A DNA stretch of 64,000 nucleotides from Gordionus sp. m RMFG-2023 (Eukaryota; Nematomorpha; Gordioida; Chordodea; Parachordodidae). The stretch is taken from positions 87,521,561-87,585,560 of the forward strand of contig NC_088775.1 in the NCBI RefSeq assembly GCF_954871325.1, read 5' to 3'. The position numbers were made by a program, and so were the translations under genes. The notes below the pieces were generated by a model. The model was not told the origin of the DNA. It did not search any database and was given only the letters and a program-made list of their open reading frames with translations. Positions 1-12,200 of the stretch are shown here, in pieces (the stretch's first letter is position 1; each line of letters starts with the position of its first letter).

Positions 1-249
1 TGTATGTTTTATTTATATTACATATATAGGGAAAAAAATTATTATAAGAAGAATTTTATAATATATTATTTTTGTATTATATTATATGTATAAAATTTTT
101 ATATATAATATTTAATTTTTCAAATAACAAGTAACGCGTTACTTTGTGAATAACTAGTAACGCGCGTTCTTTTTCTCACAAGGTAGAGTGTAGCGGTAAC
201 GCGTTCCTTTTTTAAAAAGTCACTAGTTATATATCCATTCACTCATTAA
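1..249. other. A+T-rich intergenic sequence with GTAACG-type repeat
   Basis: No gene is seen. Between about 125 and 225 the motif GTAACGCG recurs several times. Similar GTAACG-rich stretches occur near 6,790-6,870 and 52,780-52,980, so this is probably a fragment of a dispersed repeat. Confidence 0.4.
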
Positions 250-793
250 CAGCGTCTACATGACAGGATTTTTACTGGATGCAAACCCCCTTCAAAAACT
301 TTGCCTACCCCTCTAAAAAATTTCCGCCATCTTTGGCGGCGATATTTTCGCATTATTATTTTCACCTTTTTAATTATAATGATACTCTTTTCAGATAATT
401 TATAAAGGATAATTTAAATTAATCTATCTCTACTACCAACTATCGATATATAAAGGATTTATTTTTTAGATAATAAATTGAATTAAATCCTCCATTATTT
501 ACAATGAATTCTTTATTATAACATTATGAGCTAGCTGAAATATCTAAAAAAAGGATAGCAGAAAGTTTTATTTGGAAAACAATTTGTATGATAGTTTGCA
601 ATATATAGATTTGGTCGATGAATTGTATTATAATAGTTCTATAATAAAAGTATTAATATAAATTTTGTCCTATTTCATCTCAAAATTCAATAGATAACCA
701 CCAAAAAATTTATCCTACTCCCATTAAAGTCGCCTACCCCCTCAAAAAATAGGATGTGAACTGTTCCTACCCCTCCCGCTTATGTAGACGCTG
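250..793. mobile_element. Non-autonomous hAT-type element (MITE), 544 bp, perfect 8-bp TSD
   Basis: The ends are inverted repeats, CAGCGTCTACAT on the left and ATGTAGACGCTG on the right. They are flanked on both sides by CTCATTAA (242-249 and 794-801), a perfect 8-bp target-site duplication. An 8-bp duplication and a CAG-type terminus are hallmarks of the hAT superfamily. The inside has no long reading frame, so the element must have been mobilised in trans. The perfect duplication suggests fairly recent insertion. Confidence 0.85.
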
Positions 794-801
794 CTCATTA
801 A

Positions 802-2890
802 CCAATAAATAAAAAACAACAAACAATATTCACCTTTTTTATTCCCCGAAAAGACACTAGTGTTGATGAATTTGTCAGTTCGTGTGATGATTCTTCTCAA
901 CCTCTTCTTAAACATGATAAGTTTATCAAATTTAGCGTGATTTGATGATCAATACATGTCAACTATTAATATAATATTTAAAATAAATTGAAGAGGTCGA
1001 ATTTTCTTACAACTAGGCAAATTACTTTTTAAAATATCTATTTTCTTAAGTAAGTTAAGATTTCGAAAATGACATCTCACAATCTTACTTAAACGTTATA
1101 TCAATACATATCAAATACTAAAATAATACAGTTAAATCTAATTTAAGCATTGTTGGGACTAAGATTTGTTCCCAATATCCAAGCTTTTTTAAAACTCTTT
1201 AAAAACATATTTTACAATCTGTTATATTCTAAGTTTGTCAAAAATTAGTATAAAATGGTTGTATTCATAATAAAAATATATTAAATTTTATTAAATAAAA
1301 TAAGATATTATATTTATTGTTTATTTCGTATAATATGTTTTACGGAGTCTGATAATGTCTTCTCTGGATTTATGAATATCGTGAACATTTCCTTTAGAAA
1401 TATTAGATCTTTTAGCAAATTCTTTTTGAATATGATTAGAAATTTAATAATCAAATTTTTTAATTAATGATAACACGTTATATTTGTTTTATTAATAATT
1501 TTGTTAGTTGACATAAATATTTTTAAAAGAGTATATATTTTTATTATATAAGTGGATGAATACTAATATAAATCTGTAACTCACCTATAAAATGATTCAC
1601 ATTTATATACGTCTAAAAATAATACGTATTAATATATATTAAATTTACTCAAGTTTGAATTAATTCAAGAAGTTTTATTTCACAAACAATGTACTGCTCG
1701 ATCAACCTCGCAGCTCCCGGAATCATAATAATTTTAATTGTTAGTTTACGACAGACAAACATATAATATTGTCATAAGATATTATATATAATTATATATA
1801 ATGTATAAATACGCAATTACAACAAAAAACAACAAATACTTACATTATAGAAGTCCTACGCAAAAGGACAAAAAAATAGAAAACTAATTCTTCAAGATAG
1901 ACAGTTGCTCAATTTATCAAAGCATTTTTTATTAGGAATTTGATTGGACTCAAAATTTTGGTCAAATTAGTGAGTTGTCCAAATATTCAAAAATGCAAAT
2001 TAGACTTTATTGTATATAAAAAAAGAGGACAAAAATTTTTATAAAGGAAATATTATTCTTTTTACTTTTCCTAGTGGAGTATAACTGAATCTCCTTCAGG
2101 CACCAGGAGGTACTCGGTTAGACAATTTTTATTATAATTATTTATTTATAATCATATTGATTATAACGTAAGTTATTCAATATCTTCATTTTACATTGTA
2201 CTTTCAATTTTTTTAAATTCAAATGCCCTCGAAGTGTTGGGGTCTAAAGTTATTAAAGAATATGAAATGAAGTGTTTTTCATACTGTGAGGTGCTCATGA
2301 GAATATTTTTTTAAAGGATAACATTTTAAAGAAATAGCTACACACCAGTTTTTTTCTTTAAAAAAAATATTTATTTTTTATTTAAGATTATACATATTTT
2401 TAGATCTTTTTTAATAATATTATTAATCGTTTTCATGAATTTTTCAAAAATATTGGAAAATACTAAATTCGAAAATTTTAACTGGGGTTTACACAATTAC
2501 CCTCGAAAATGGGTGTTTTAGATTTATTTCCATTAAATCTTTTATGCCTTCACGCTTAATGAACAACTCCATGATATCTTCTATTATCACTCCTAGTGAT
2601 AACCTTATAAATTCGCATTTGACTGCTTGGATATCTGTAGCTTTACCTGAAGATGTTTTATTAAAGTTTTAACACATCAATCTTTTTGAACTTTTAGTTT
2701 TAAATTACACTCATCAAACTTCCACTTTGAATGTATTCAACTATTATAAAATACTGATTGTACTAGTATTTATGAATGGTTGGAATTACCAAGTTGTAAC
2801 CTAGATTTCTTATCATATAAATTAAAAGCTACCATATGTCATAGAATTGGATATAACATTGTTCAATAATATACATGTATAAAATCTAAA
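802..2890. other. Intergenic A+T-rich sequence, no gene recognised
   Basis: Apart from the transposase fragment listed separately, nothing convincing is seen. A short open stretch at 2,559-2,672 (37 codons, ATG to TAA) has non-random composition, but I cannot assign it to a family. Confidence 0.3.
1330..1514 (-). mobile_element. Possible pogo/Tigger-type transposase HTH remnant
   Basis: The minus strand begins with an ATG at 1,514 and, after frame breaks, reads FAKRSNISKGNVHDIHKSRE. This has the form of the CENP-B-like helix-turn-helix at the N-terminus of pogo/Tigger transposases (A-K-x-x-x-I-S-K-x-x-V-x-x-I). A stop and a frame change interrupt it, so it is dead. The family call rests on motif shape only. 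An unrelated HTH protein fragment is possible. Confidence 0.35.
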
Positions 2891-2894
2891 ATAA

Positions 2895-3130
2895 CGTTTG
2901 GTTCCAAAGGAAGACACGGTCCTAATTGATATATAACCAAGGTAAACCATCATGGCATGCAACGATTAATTTAGTTATATTAGCCATTCTCTTACGAGGG
3001 TCCGAATACCAAATGTCTGGAAGCCTGCAAATTTATCATCAAAAGATGGCCAAAGACCAGTTAGTTTAAGTTCTGAACATTGATCTTTAGGTAATTACTT
3101 AATTTGGGACTTCACATGTGGCTCTTCATT
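2895..3130. repeat. Dispersed repeat, inverted copy at 38,655-38,800
   Basis: The reverse complement of this stretch closely matches the segment in a laminin intron at 38,655-38,800. The two share the reading-frame tokens SQIK, LPKDQ and FGI in the same order. A short flanking piece (3,281-3,325, again near 38,817-38,860) is shared in the direct orientation. It looks like two copies of a decayed, formerly coding transposable element of unknown family. Confidence 0.5.
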
Positions 3131-3594
3131 TCAAAAGAATGCAAATTTTTATCTGGTTGAAAGCGAAAAAAAAACTTCTAAATCAACAAATTATATTTTT
3201 TTACCAATTGTTATCTCTATCCTTAACATATGTCAAGCGAAATAAATTTTTTAAAAAATATAGACGGCTAAAGTAGATATCTTACATCAAAACCCAAAGA
3301 ATTTTATTTTTTAAAACAAAAATTAAATTACCATTTTTGAAAGGAGTTTGTTTCCATTAAATTTTTTGTCATGTAGACGATGGATTGAGCAAATTAAAAA
3401 TTTTGAAAAGGAAGGTCTCCTACAAATGTATCACTAGCCTTAAAAATCTCAGAAGGCTAAAAAATATTTTTTTTAAATTTTCAAAATCATCTTTCTTTTT
3501 AGCTAACATTATCAAAATTATATTTATTATTTTAAAAATATTTAAAACTTTAAAGGGGTTCTTTAAATTTTCAAGGGGACTCGAACCTCCATAG

Positions 3595-3656
3595 CCACCC
3601 CCCCCCCCCCACCCCCACCCCCCCCTCCTAGTAACCCCCCTCCTAGTAACGCTACT
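3595..3656. mobile_element. C-rich tract and one terminus of a hAT-like element
   Basis: A long poly-C/CCCCCA tract is followed by CTAGTAACGCTACTGG. Read in reverse this is a CAGTAGCGTTAC terminus of the kind seen on the hAT elements in this window. The partner end was not located, so this may be a truncated copy. Confidence 0.35.
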
Positions 3657-3659
3657 GGT

Positions 3660-6245
3660 CTGATATGCCTAATCAGATATTGAAGAAGGAGGAGGTGTTA
3701 TAATTATCTACCTTGATATTATCCGAATCACATAATCACAATAGACATTGGAGTTTATTTGCCTTATTTAATTTACAAAGATAAGCAAACTAACTAGTCA
3801 AAAGACATGGTAAATATGTTATTATATGATCGGGTAACAAGATATCCTTTATCTGATTATTTTATTAAGAAAGATGGACATTAAGAGAAATATAAACTAA
3901 AGATAAATAAATATGGATAAACAATGACCATAATTTGATTGGTCAAACATAAATAATAAGAAACATCTGTTGCATTTATTCACTGTTCTCAACTGTTAAT
4001 TGGCCGAATATAGATGTTAATTGGTTATTCTGATCAGAAAAGATCAAGTATATTTTGCTTTTATATAAAAAAAATATTAAATTTCTAGTATTGTTAGTGA
4101 AATTAGGTATAAGTCACATTTTTAGAAAGGGTATAACTAATTAAATTAGAAAATAATGACAGCAATGACCACATACTTTTGAGTAAAATATAACTAACTA
4201 AAACTAATTATATACGTCATGGGGGGCACTACTAGATGGGGGTTTCCTCCATAAATTTTATTGCAGGTCATTCCATGTAGGCCATCAACTATTCTATATC
4301 TATATAAAATATGAATTATAATCATTATATCTTTTAATAATTTTTCTTCATGTTCTTCCTTGTAGCAACATTTTATATACATTGGGAGGGGGGGGGTTGT
4401 TAGCTAAAAACAATATTTACTGGAACATACAAATTTTTGATGGGGAGGGGCTGATTCATTTATTATGTAATAGATATTCATGTTTTAAATATAACTGTTT
4501 CTAAAATATAACTAACTTTTTTTAAAGTGATCAATTCAAATTCACTTAATTGAAAAACATAATCAGTTACTTACTTATGGAATCTGTAACTTGTTATGTA
4601 TTTTTGTTTTGACTATAGAATCGTAACACTAATCATTTCAACTCATAATTTATATATAAATTAACATATTAGTCTCGGTTAAGGTTTTAAGCCAAAATTT
4701 TTTTTAAAAACTAACTATACTATATTATTTTTTTAATTGCTAATCAATAGTTTTGTTTTAAAATAATTTTAAAATTCGAATCTTAAAAAATAGGATCTAA
4801 ATAGAAGATTATTGTATATACTAGAATAATTATAAAAATTTATATATATTCTGATGTAATTTCTTAAACATGCAGAGGTGCCAATGGCATCACCCTGCTT
4901 GGCCCATGCTTGTAAAAATTATTTTTAGGACCTGACCCAGCTTATTTAAATTGAAATGTTTTATTTTTGACCTGCTCCAGCCCAGCCCCAATTTTTAGGC
5001 AGCCTTCACCTATATAAATCAGTAACTAAGTTATTTACCTAATATTGGTAAAGTATAATTTGTATTTTATTTGGCCCTAGGCCAAGATTTAATCTTTTCT
5101 ACCATTTTTCAAGCCTAGGGAAATATTTTGACCAACTGCAGATTTTTTTTTGGTCCATAAACAACTCGGCCTGGAATTTTTGAAATTTTGGACTTTTACA
5201 AATTGCTTCAAAAAAAAATTTAAAATATGAGAAAATTAATATTAAATGCTCCATTTAAAGGATTTTACAACATTTTCCCACCAATTATTTGATACATATG
5301 GCTAATGGTGTTAGATGGCTCAAATAAGGAGTCATTCAAATTATTGGGATCAGATCTAACACGAGTTAACAGCTGATCGTTTTATAATTTGTTATCTAAG
5401 AAATATTGATTTTAATAAAGAAAACATGATCTTATAAAACCGATTTTAAAAATTATCAGCTGTTAAATCGTGTTGGATTGTATGCCACTATGAATGAGAC
5501 CTAACTCAATATTTTTTAACCAGAATAATGGTGCTTTAGTCTATAGATTTTGCTAATATGTGTTCAAATATTTTTGCCACCTGTTAGCAAAATCCTGCTC
5601 GCATGATATTTTTTGGATAATATATTGAGTTAATCATTTTAAAAAAATTAAATCGAGCATGGCCTGTTCCAGACCGGGCCTTCAAGGTTCTCTCTGAATA
5701 AATATATTTTAATATAATTTAAAAAAAATTGTAAATTTTAGTAGGATTTTTTTTTTTAAAAAAACGTGGGTCTTCGCCAGCAGATTTCCTGGACATCTGC
5801 CAGTCCAATTTTTTAAGCATTTACTCTTCTAGGGTATTTGTACTCTTTTTTTAAAAAATTTTCTATTTTTTTTAATCTCATTTCTAATAAATTACCTAGA
5901 AAGAAAGAAAGAAAGAAAGATTTTTAATTCATTTTTTATATATTATTAGTTTTATATATATATATATTTTTTTAATTATAATTCGTAAATGAAAAATTTG
6001 TGAAATTCGTTATTTAAATAAAGTATCTCAACATCATAACCAAATATTATATTTAATTTTAATTTATCATAATTTGTATATAAATTATTTTTAAATAAGA
6101 AAATGTTGCCTTAAAATTATTTAGTGTAATCGTATTTTGAAAACTCATCATATTATTCTTCCTTCCAAAATAATCAAATAAAATCGTAACATTTAAAAAA
6201 AAAATCATTAATAGCCGTTACTAAAAAGTCGGTACAAAGCCAAAC
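3660..6245. other. Intergenic/upstream region with GGCCC-type repeat debris
   Basis: No gene is recognised. Two blocks (about 4,875-5,010 and 5,650-5,690) have the alternating GGCCC/CAGCCC composition seen in other dispersed repeats here, and both have CAGAG-type ends. A GAAA microsatellite lies at about 5,900-5,922. The region includes the presumed promoter of the transporter gene, but no reliable promoter element could be picked out of the A+T background. Confidence 0.35.
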
Positions 6246-9200
6246 ATGTTGAAGCACAAAGTATTTTACTCCCGACTCCATTCGGCCCCGCCTTTATCCT
6301 CCATACCCTCTCTGCTCATATCCTTAACCGTTCGCATCGTAAGTCTACCTCTCTTTGTTGTCCGTCGCACCTATACCTCTTGTTCCAACTTTTACGATAC
6401 GCTTCTGAAATCGCCTCTCTTGGGGATTTTCTTGGGCATCTGCCAATGCATTTGCACGGCGTTTGCCTCCTTACTTATAGCCAGGGTTAGAACTGTGAAT
6501 CCTCTTCAAATTGCCAACATTCGTATGATAGTTCAATTGCTTCTCACGCTGCCGGCCCTCATATTTTACTCCACGGAATTGGTAAAAATTTAAATTAATT
6601 TCATATAATAATATCTTCCCCTTTTCTTTTATATAAAAAAATTCGTAAAATATTCAAATCTTAATATTCTAAATTTTTGTAATTTCTTGGAATTATATTT
6701 TGGACATGTTTATATTTTTATATTTAAAAAAAAGCTTATTTCGTTTTTCGAAAGTTGGCGAATTTATTTTTTTGATATTTAGGACATCGCCTTTCCTTTT
6801 GCGTTCCTTTTACCCTAAAAAATACTTTTATCGACGTTACTTTACAGCCCTATAAATTATTTACGATACATATTTATTGAAAAACAAATCATAATTAATA
6901 AATTTCCAAACCCGAAAGATCTCTTTTGTTTTCTGGATTAGGCATCATTTACAGTAAACGTTATGTTCAAACGTTGCGTTATTTAACTCAGCAACGTTAA
7001 TACAGCCGATAAAAACTAATTTAAGATAAAGCTAAAATAGAGATAATTATTTTTTATAATATTTATGAAAAATCATTTACCATTTTATCGAATTACATAT
7101 TTTTTTTATAATCATATCGCATATTAGTTATAAACGCATCGCAACATATGTTTTTCAAATTTTATCATAGCGTTATCATCATAACTCTCCATATTTGTTG
7201 GATTTATGTTGTAATAACGCATCGCTTGAACAAAACGCGTTTACTATAAATGCGCCATTATTTATGATTAATAATTATAAATTCCAAAAACAAAGCAATT
7301 TTTGTTAATTAATATGGTAGATTCCTTACCGGAACACCCACCACCGCAAACTTTTATTCCCCTTATACATTCGTTGCATAGCGGGAACCGTCGGAATCAC
7401 GTGTCTGACGTTCGCGCTTGTTTATGCCCCTATCTCGGATGCTAGCACGATATCCTACACCTCTCCCGTATACGTGGCAATATTAGCCCGCATTTTTCTG
7501 GGGGAACGAATAGCTGTCGCCGATGCCGGCCTTTTAGGTTTTTTTTTATTAACAAGATTAATGTAGTCAAATTTCTAACTAACCTTTGCAGTTTGAATTG
7601 GTCAATTTTTTTTTGAGCGATAGTTTTCAAAATACTGTTATTGACTTGATTATTAAATATTATAAATTACTAATTTGCCGAACTATTTATTTTGGAAGTA
7701 ATAAAACGATGTTTATATTCAAGATTATTTGTTTTCAAAAAAAATAAATTAAACGCGATTTATAGCTTTAGCTTTGACGGGGGTGGTTTTTGTTACGCGA
7801 CCCGCTTTTTTATTCAGGGGCTCGGGTAAAAACGGACTCGACGATCTGAATGTCGTAGTTTCCCCCATGTATAACCAGCAGAATTTGAATGGCTTGAAGG
7901 ATCCGAGCCACCTCATTGATCTGGACAATATGGACCATGGTAATATGGCTCGAATCAAGGGGTTCATCGATGACAAATATAGCTACCCGAACAACTTTTC
8001 ATCCCTTTACAACAACAATCATAGCAAACCATACAATATTAACGATAACAATATCAATTTTTTTAACCAGAAGAGAGCCGCACCGCGGACAGAGGCGGTA
8101 GTCAGGGAATACCCAAAACGAGTTTTGGGGCTGATTTTTGCGGCCATCTCATCCGTACTGACGGCCGTAGCCATGGTCACCATAAGGAAAATTAACAAAC
8201 TACCCTTTTCCACCGTCATCGTAAATTTTTCCGCGGTGGGGGTCATCGGCACGGCATCCCTTTGCGCCATCTTGGGACACTATTCTTTACCGGACTGTTT
8301 GCCCTCTAATTATTATGCCGGTCGAAATTTTATGGGGATCCGGGAATTTGGTCCCTTTTCTTACGAGCGCTATTTCATATTGGGTAAATTTTTAAGATTT
8401 AAATTAATTTCATTTATTTTTAATGGAAAATGGCGCGATGTAAGAACTTGCAAAAACGGGACTTTACTTCATTGAGTCGCGTCTTATTTAATTTATCGTG
8501 TTCGTGCCAGTTTGGCATACGGGCTAAAGACAGTTTACCAGAAAGAAGGAAAGAAAAGAAAGAAATGGAATGAAATGAAAGGTTTTTTGAAATATGCGTA
8601 TAATCTTTTCGAGGAAGCCGCATAATATTTTCTCAAACGAAACCACTGGAAATTCCCCCTAGCCGTAACCATAAACGAACTATTAAGAGATAATTTTTTG
8701 AATATAGTAAACCGAACCGTTAACAATACTTTCGTAAAAACAAGTCTTTGAAATTTATTATAATAAATAAATGGCATTCGCAGCCACGACTTTGAGAGCC
8801 CCATAACTCCAATTCGATTTGAACTAGAGCTTTAAAAATTTGATGAACAAGACAGTTACATGTCTCTCAATAAACCCTCATTTTGATGTTTAAATGATCG
8901 ATTTTTAACATTTATTCACTTTATAAGTAGCATTTACACTGTTCAGCCTGGATTTTATTTTTAAAAATATATCCGGCCCGGCCCAGCCTGGGTTTATAAT
9001 TTTTAGGCCCTGCCCGAATTTTTTTAAACGATATTACATTTATTCTTAATTATAGCTAATAATGGCGATTTAAAATATTCGGTTTTAAGTGGTCCGGCCC
9101 TGATAGATTTAAAAAAATTTAAAGGTCTCTGACATACATATGTATAAAAATCTTTGACTTCGTTTGTAAAATGTCGAATTTTGATGCCAAGATTTAAAAA

Positions 9201-12200
9201 AAAAAACTTATTGGTTAATGGCGAAAAATGGCCGTTTATGGATATCTTGTATATATGCAATTATTGTGAATATATATAAAGCAAAGATCTGGAAAGCCCG
9301 GCTCAAGAGGTCAGGTCTAAATTAATTTACAATATACGCGTATTCCTATATATTTTCAATTTTAAGAGCTGTCCATAATAAATTCACAAAAAAGTAAGAT
9401 TTATGATCCAGTTACGAATACAAATTACAGATTGTAGGTCTGCAATGAGGGTTTTAATCCAAACTCCCGCCCACCCATTGTTTAGAAAAAATTTAACCCG
9501 TTTGCCTGACAGCCTATGGTCCATTTAACAAAAAATTAACCCCAGTTTAACCCGCCCACCAGATGTTTAAAAATTATTTTAATATCTATTTTTTACTTTA
9601 AGCGTATATGCGATATCATGAAATATATATTTTAAATAAATAGAAGTCGTCTGTTCTGTTCAATTCGTCAGATATAAAACTTTCAAAATTCCCGCTTTTT
9701 AAAATAAATTTTATAATTTTTTTAAAACGTGTTTAAAAAAAATATGTGTAACGTGCTTAATGAATGTATGAAATATAAAGGCTTCCTTCTAATATACTAT
9801 ATCATTTATAAAATGTAAATTGTAATTAAATTTAAAATATATGAATAAATAATATGTATATTCATATTATAAAGAATTTCTTAGAATTTCAAACACGCCA
9901 TTTTTAGGATGCGCAATAAAATTCGATTAATTTAATTAATTTTTTTTTGTAAATAATTTTAAAAATGGAAGCCTTTATATGAAGATAAATGGAGGTTAAT
10001 TCCGGTTTCACCATATTGCCAATCTGCTTTTCAATTTCTAAAATAAATTTTTTAAAAAAATTGGAGGTTAATTCCCTTTCCCATCACATTGCCAAAATAA
10101 AATTTTTTTAATACATCATCAAATAATAATAATAATAAAATCAAATGTTTTATTGCTGTTGAAATATCCTTCCACCATTTATATTTCAAGTCAATTCAAG
10201 TTCAAACATGTTTAATTTTAAAAATGGCCGAATTTTTTTTTATACAACTGAACCAAAAATTATCAAGATTGAAAAATTAAAACCCGGGCCGGGTTCGAAT
10301 CGACGGATATCTCAAAATCGAATTTCTTTTTATCACATTATTTATAACAAAAGCGAATTTTTAACCGAACCTCTTTTATCATTTTTTTACGAACTAAATC
10401 CTAACTCCGAACCGTTATTTTTTTTCATCACCACACCCCATATTCGTTACGGGTCAAATCCCTGAAGCTATTAAAGTAATAATTAGGCTATATTCCAAAA
10501 TTTTTTTTATACTAATCAAATTTTATTATTTAGGTTCCGCCTTCTTAGGTACCCTTGGCCAATTATTTCTATTCCTGGCTCTGAGAATCGAAAACGCTGG
10601 AGTTATAGCGGCCGTTAATAGCCTAACCATAGTATTTACCATATTGTTACAAATCGTGTTTCAGCGCAAAATACCTCCTTGGACAAGCTTCTTGGGATCG
10701 GTTATCATAATAATAGCTATCTGCCTGTTCGGGTACAGAAAATGGGTAAAAGAAAAAGCCAAGGCCGAAGAAAGGTAATTATTTATCTTCCTCATGAAAT
10801 GTTTGGTTTGGGATTATTTCTTTTTTTGTATGTTATTATGAAGTATTGTTAAACGGCTCGATTTAGCCCGTTTTAAATTAAGATTTTTTAGGCGAAATAG
10901 TATTACGCGAGCCTCGAGATTTCGTAAATAGATGTCCGATACCTGTTCTGCCATTTATGAGCAAAATTCTTGTGTAATATGTAAACTTCAATATTGTATT
11001 AGTCGAGGAAGGGAATGGGGAAGAGGAAGGATGGGAAAGGGATCGGAGCCAACAAATTAAGTAGTTTTCGTAAAAAGGACCGTCGGAATCGTCTAGGTTA
11101 AATTCAAGACCCGGAGCATCCTTTCCGGGACTCGCTTTTAAAGTTTCCATGTCAAGAAACGAAATCCGTTCTAACAAACATCGAAGCCGGGTACAACCGA
11201 AAAAATTTCGGAAACCGAATAACATATTCAAAACTCGAGACCCTCCTTTTTTTAAAAAAAGTCTAATTTATAACCTGATCAAATATTAACTTAAGGAATA
11301 TAATGTCACCATCCAAAGTTATTATAAACTTCTAGGTTGGATATTATTATAGTGTTCTATATCTTCTTTTTTTTGTTTTTTAAAATATATATAAATTTGT
11401 GTCCTTCAGTGGTCAGTACCGTATTCTTATATAGTGTTGTTTCGGCCAACCCAATATTTTAGCAAAAAAATCTTACGCAAGCGTCGAGATTTCGTTTATA
11501 GATGTCCACGTTGTGCCATCTATTAGACAAAATCTCCAGGTTTGCTTAATATTTTTTTTGGTCGAAATATTGGGTTAGCCGTTTTTAAAAATCGAGAAGT
11601 TTAAGCCGCACACTATCTCTTATAATATTCACGATAAAAATATTTTTATTATTACATTTTTTTTTAAAAAATGATCTGAACAATTTTTAAAAAAAATGGA
11701 GATAGAACATTTTGATACTCAACCGACGATTTATCGATCATCATTTACGCTTAAATTTATATAATTTTTTTTTACGAGGGAATTAACCTTAAATATATAA
11801 TATAAATAATTTTGTCGAATAAATCATCAAAGAGTTTATACTACGAATGCGTCTATTTAAAATTATATAATCAAAACACGTTTCTTTTTTACGAGATAAA
11901 TTGTATAATTAGATTTCTTTAAACTTGATAATAAAGGATTCAAAATGATTTTATTGATAATATATTTTAAATTTATATGAACAATAAGATTCCATTTATT
12001 TTTTAAATATATATTATGAATCACGTGGTCGAGTCCGATCTACTACATATTATCCCCCCCCCCCCCCAAAAAAAAAAAATCAACCCAAATCTATTCTCAA
12101 CCCGACCCCCTTTCGATTTTTTTAAAAAAATTTGTATGTTGGTAGTATATATATGATAGCGTCAAATGTGTTTTTTTCCGGCAATATGTTATTTTTAAAA

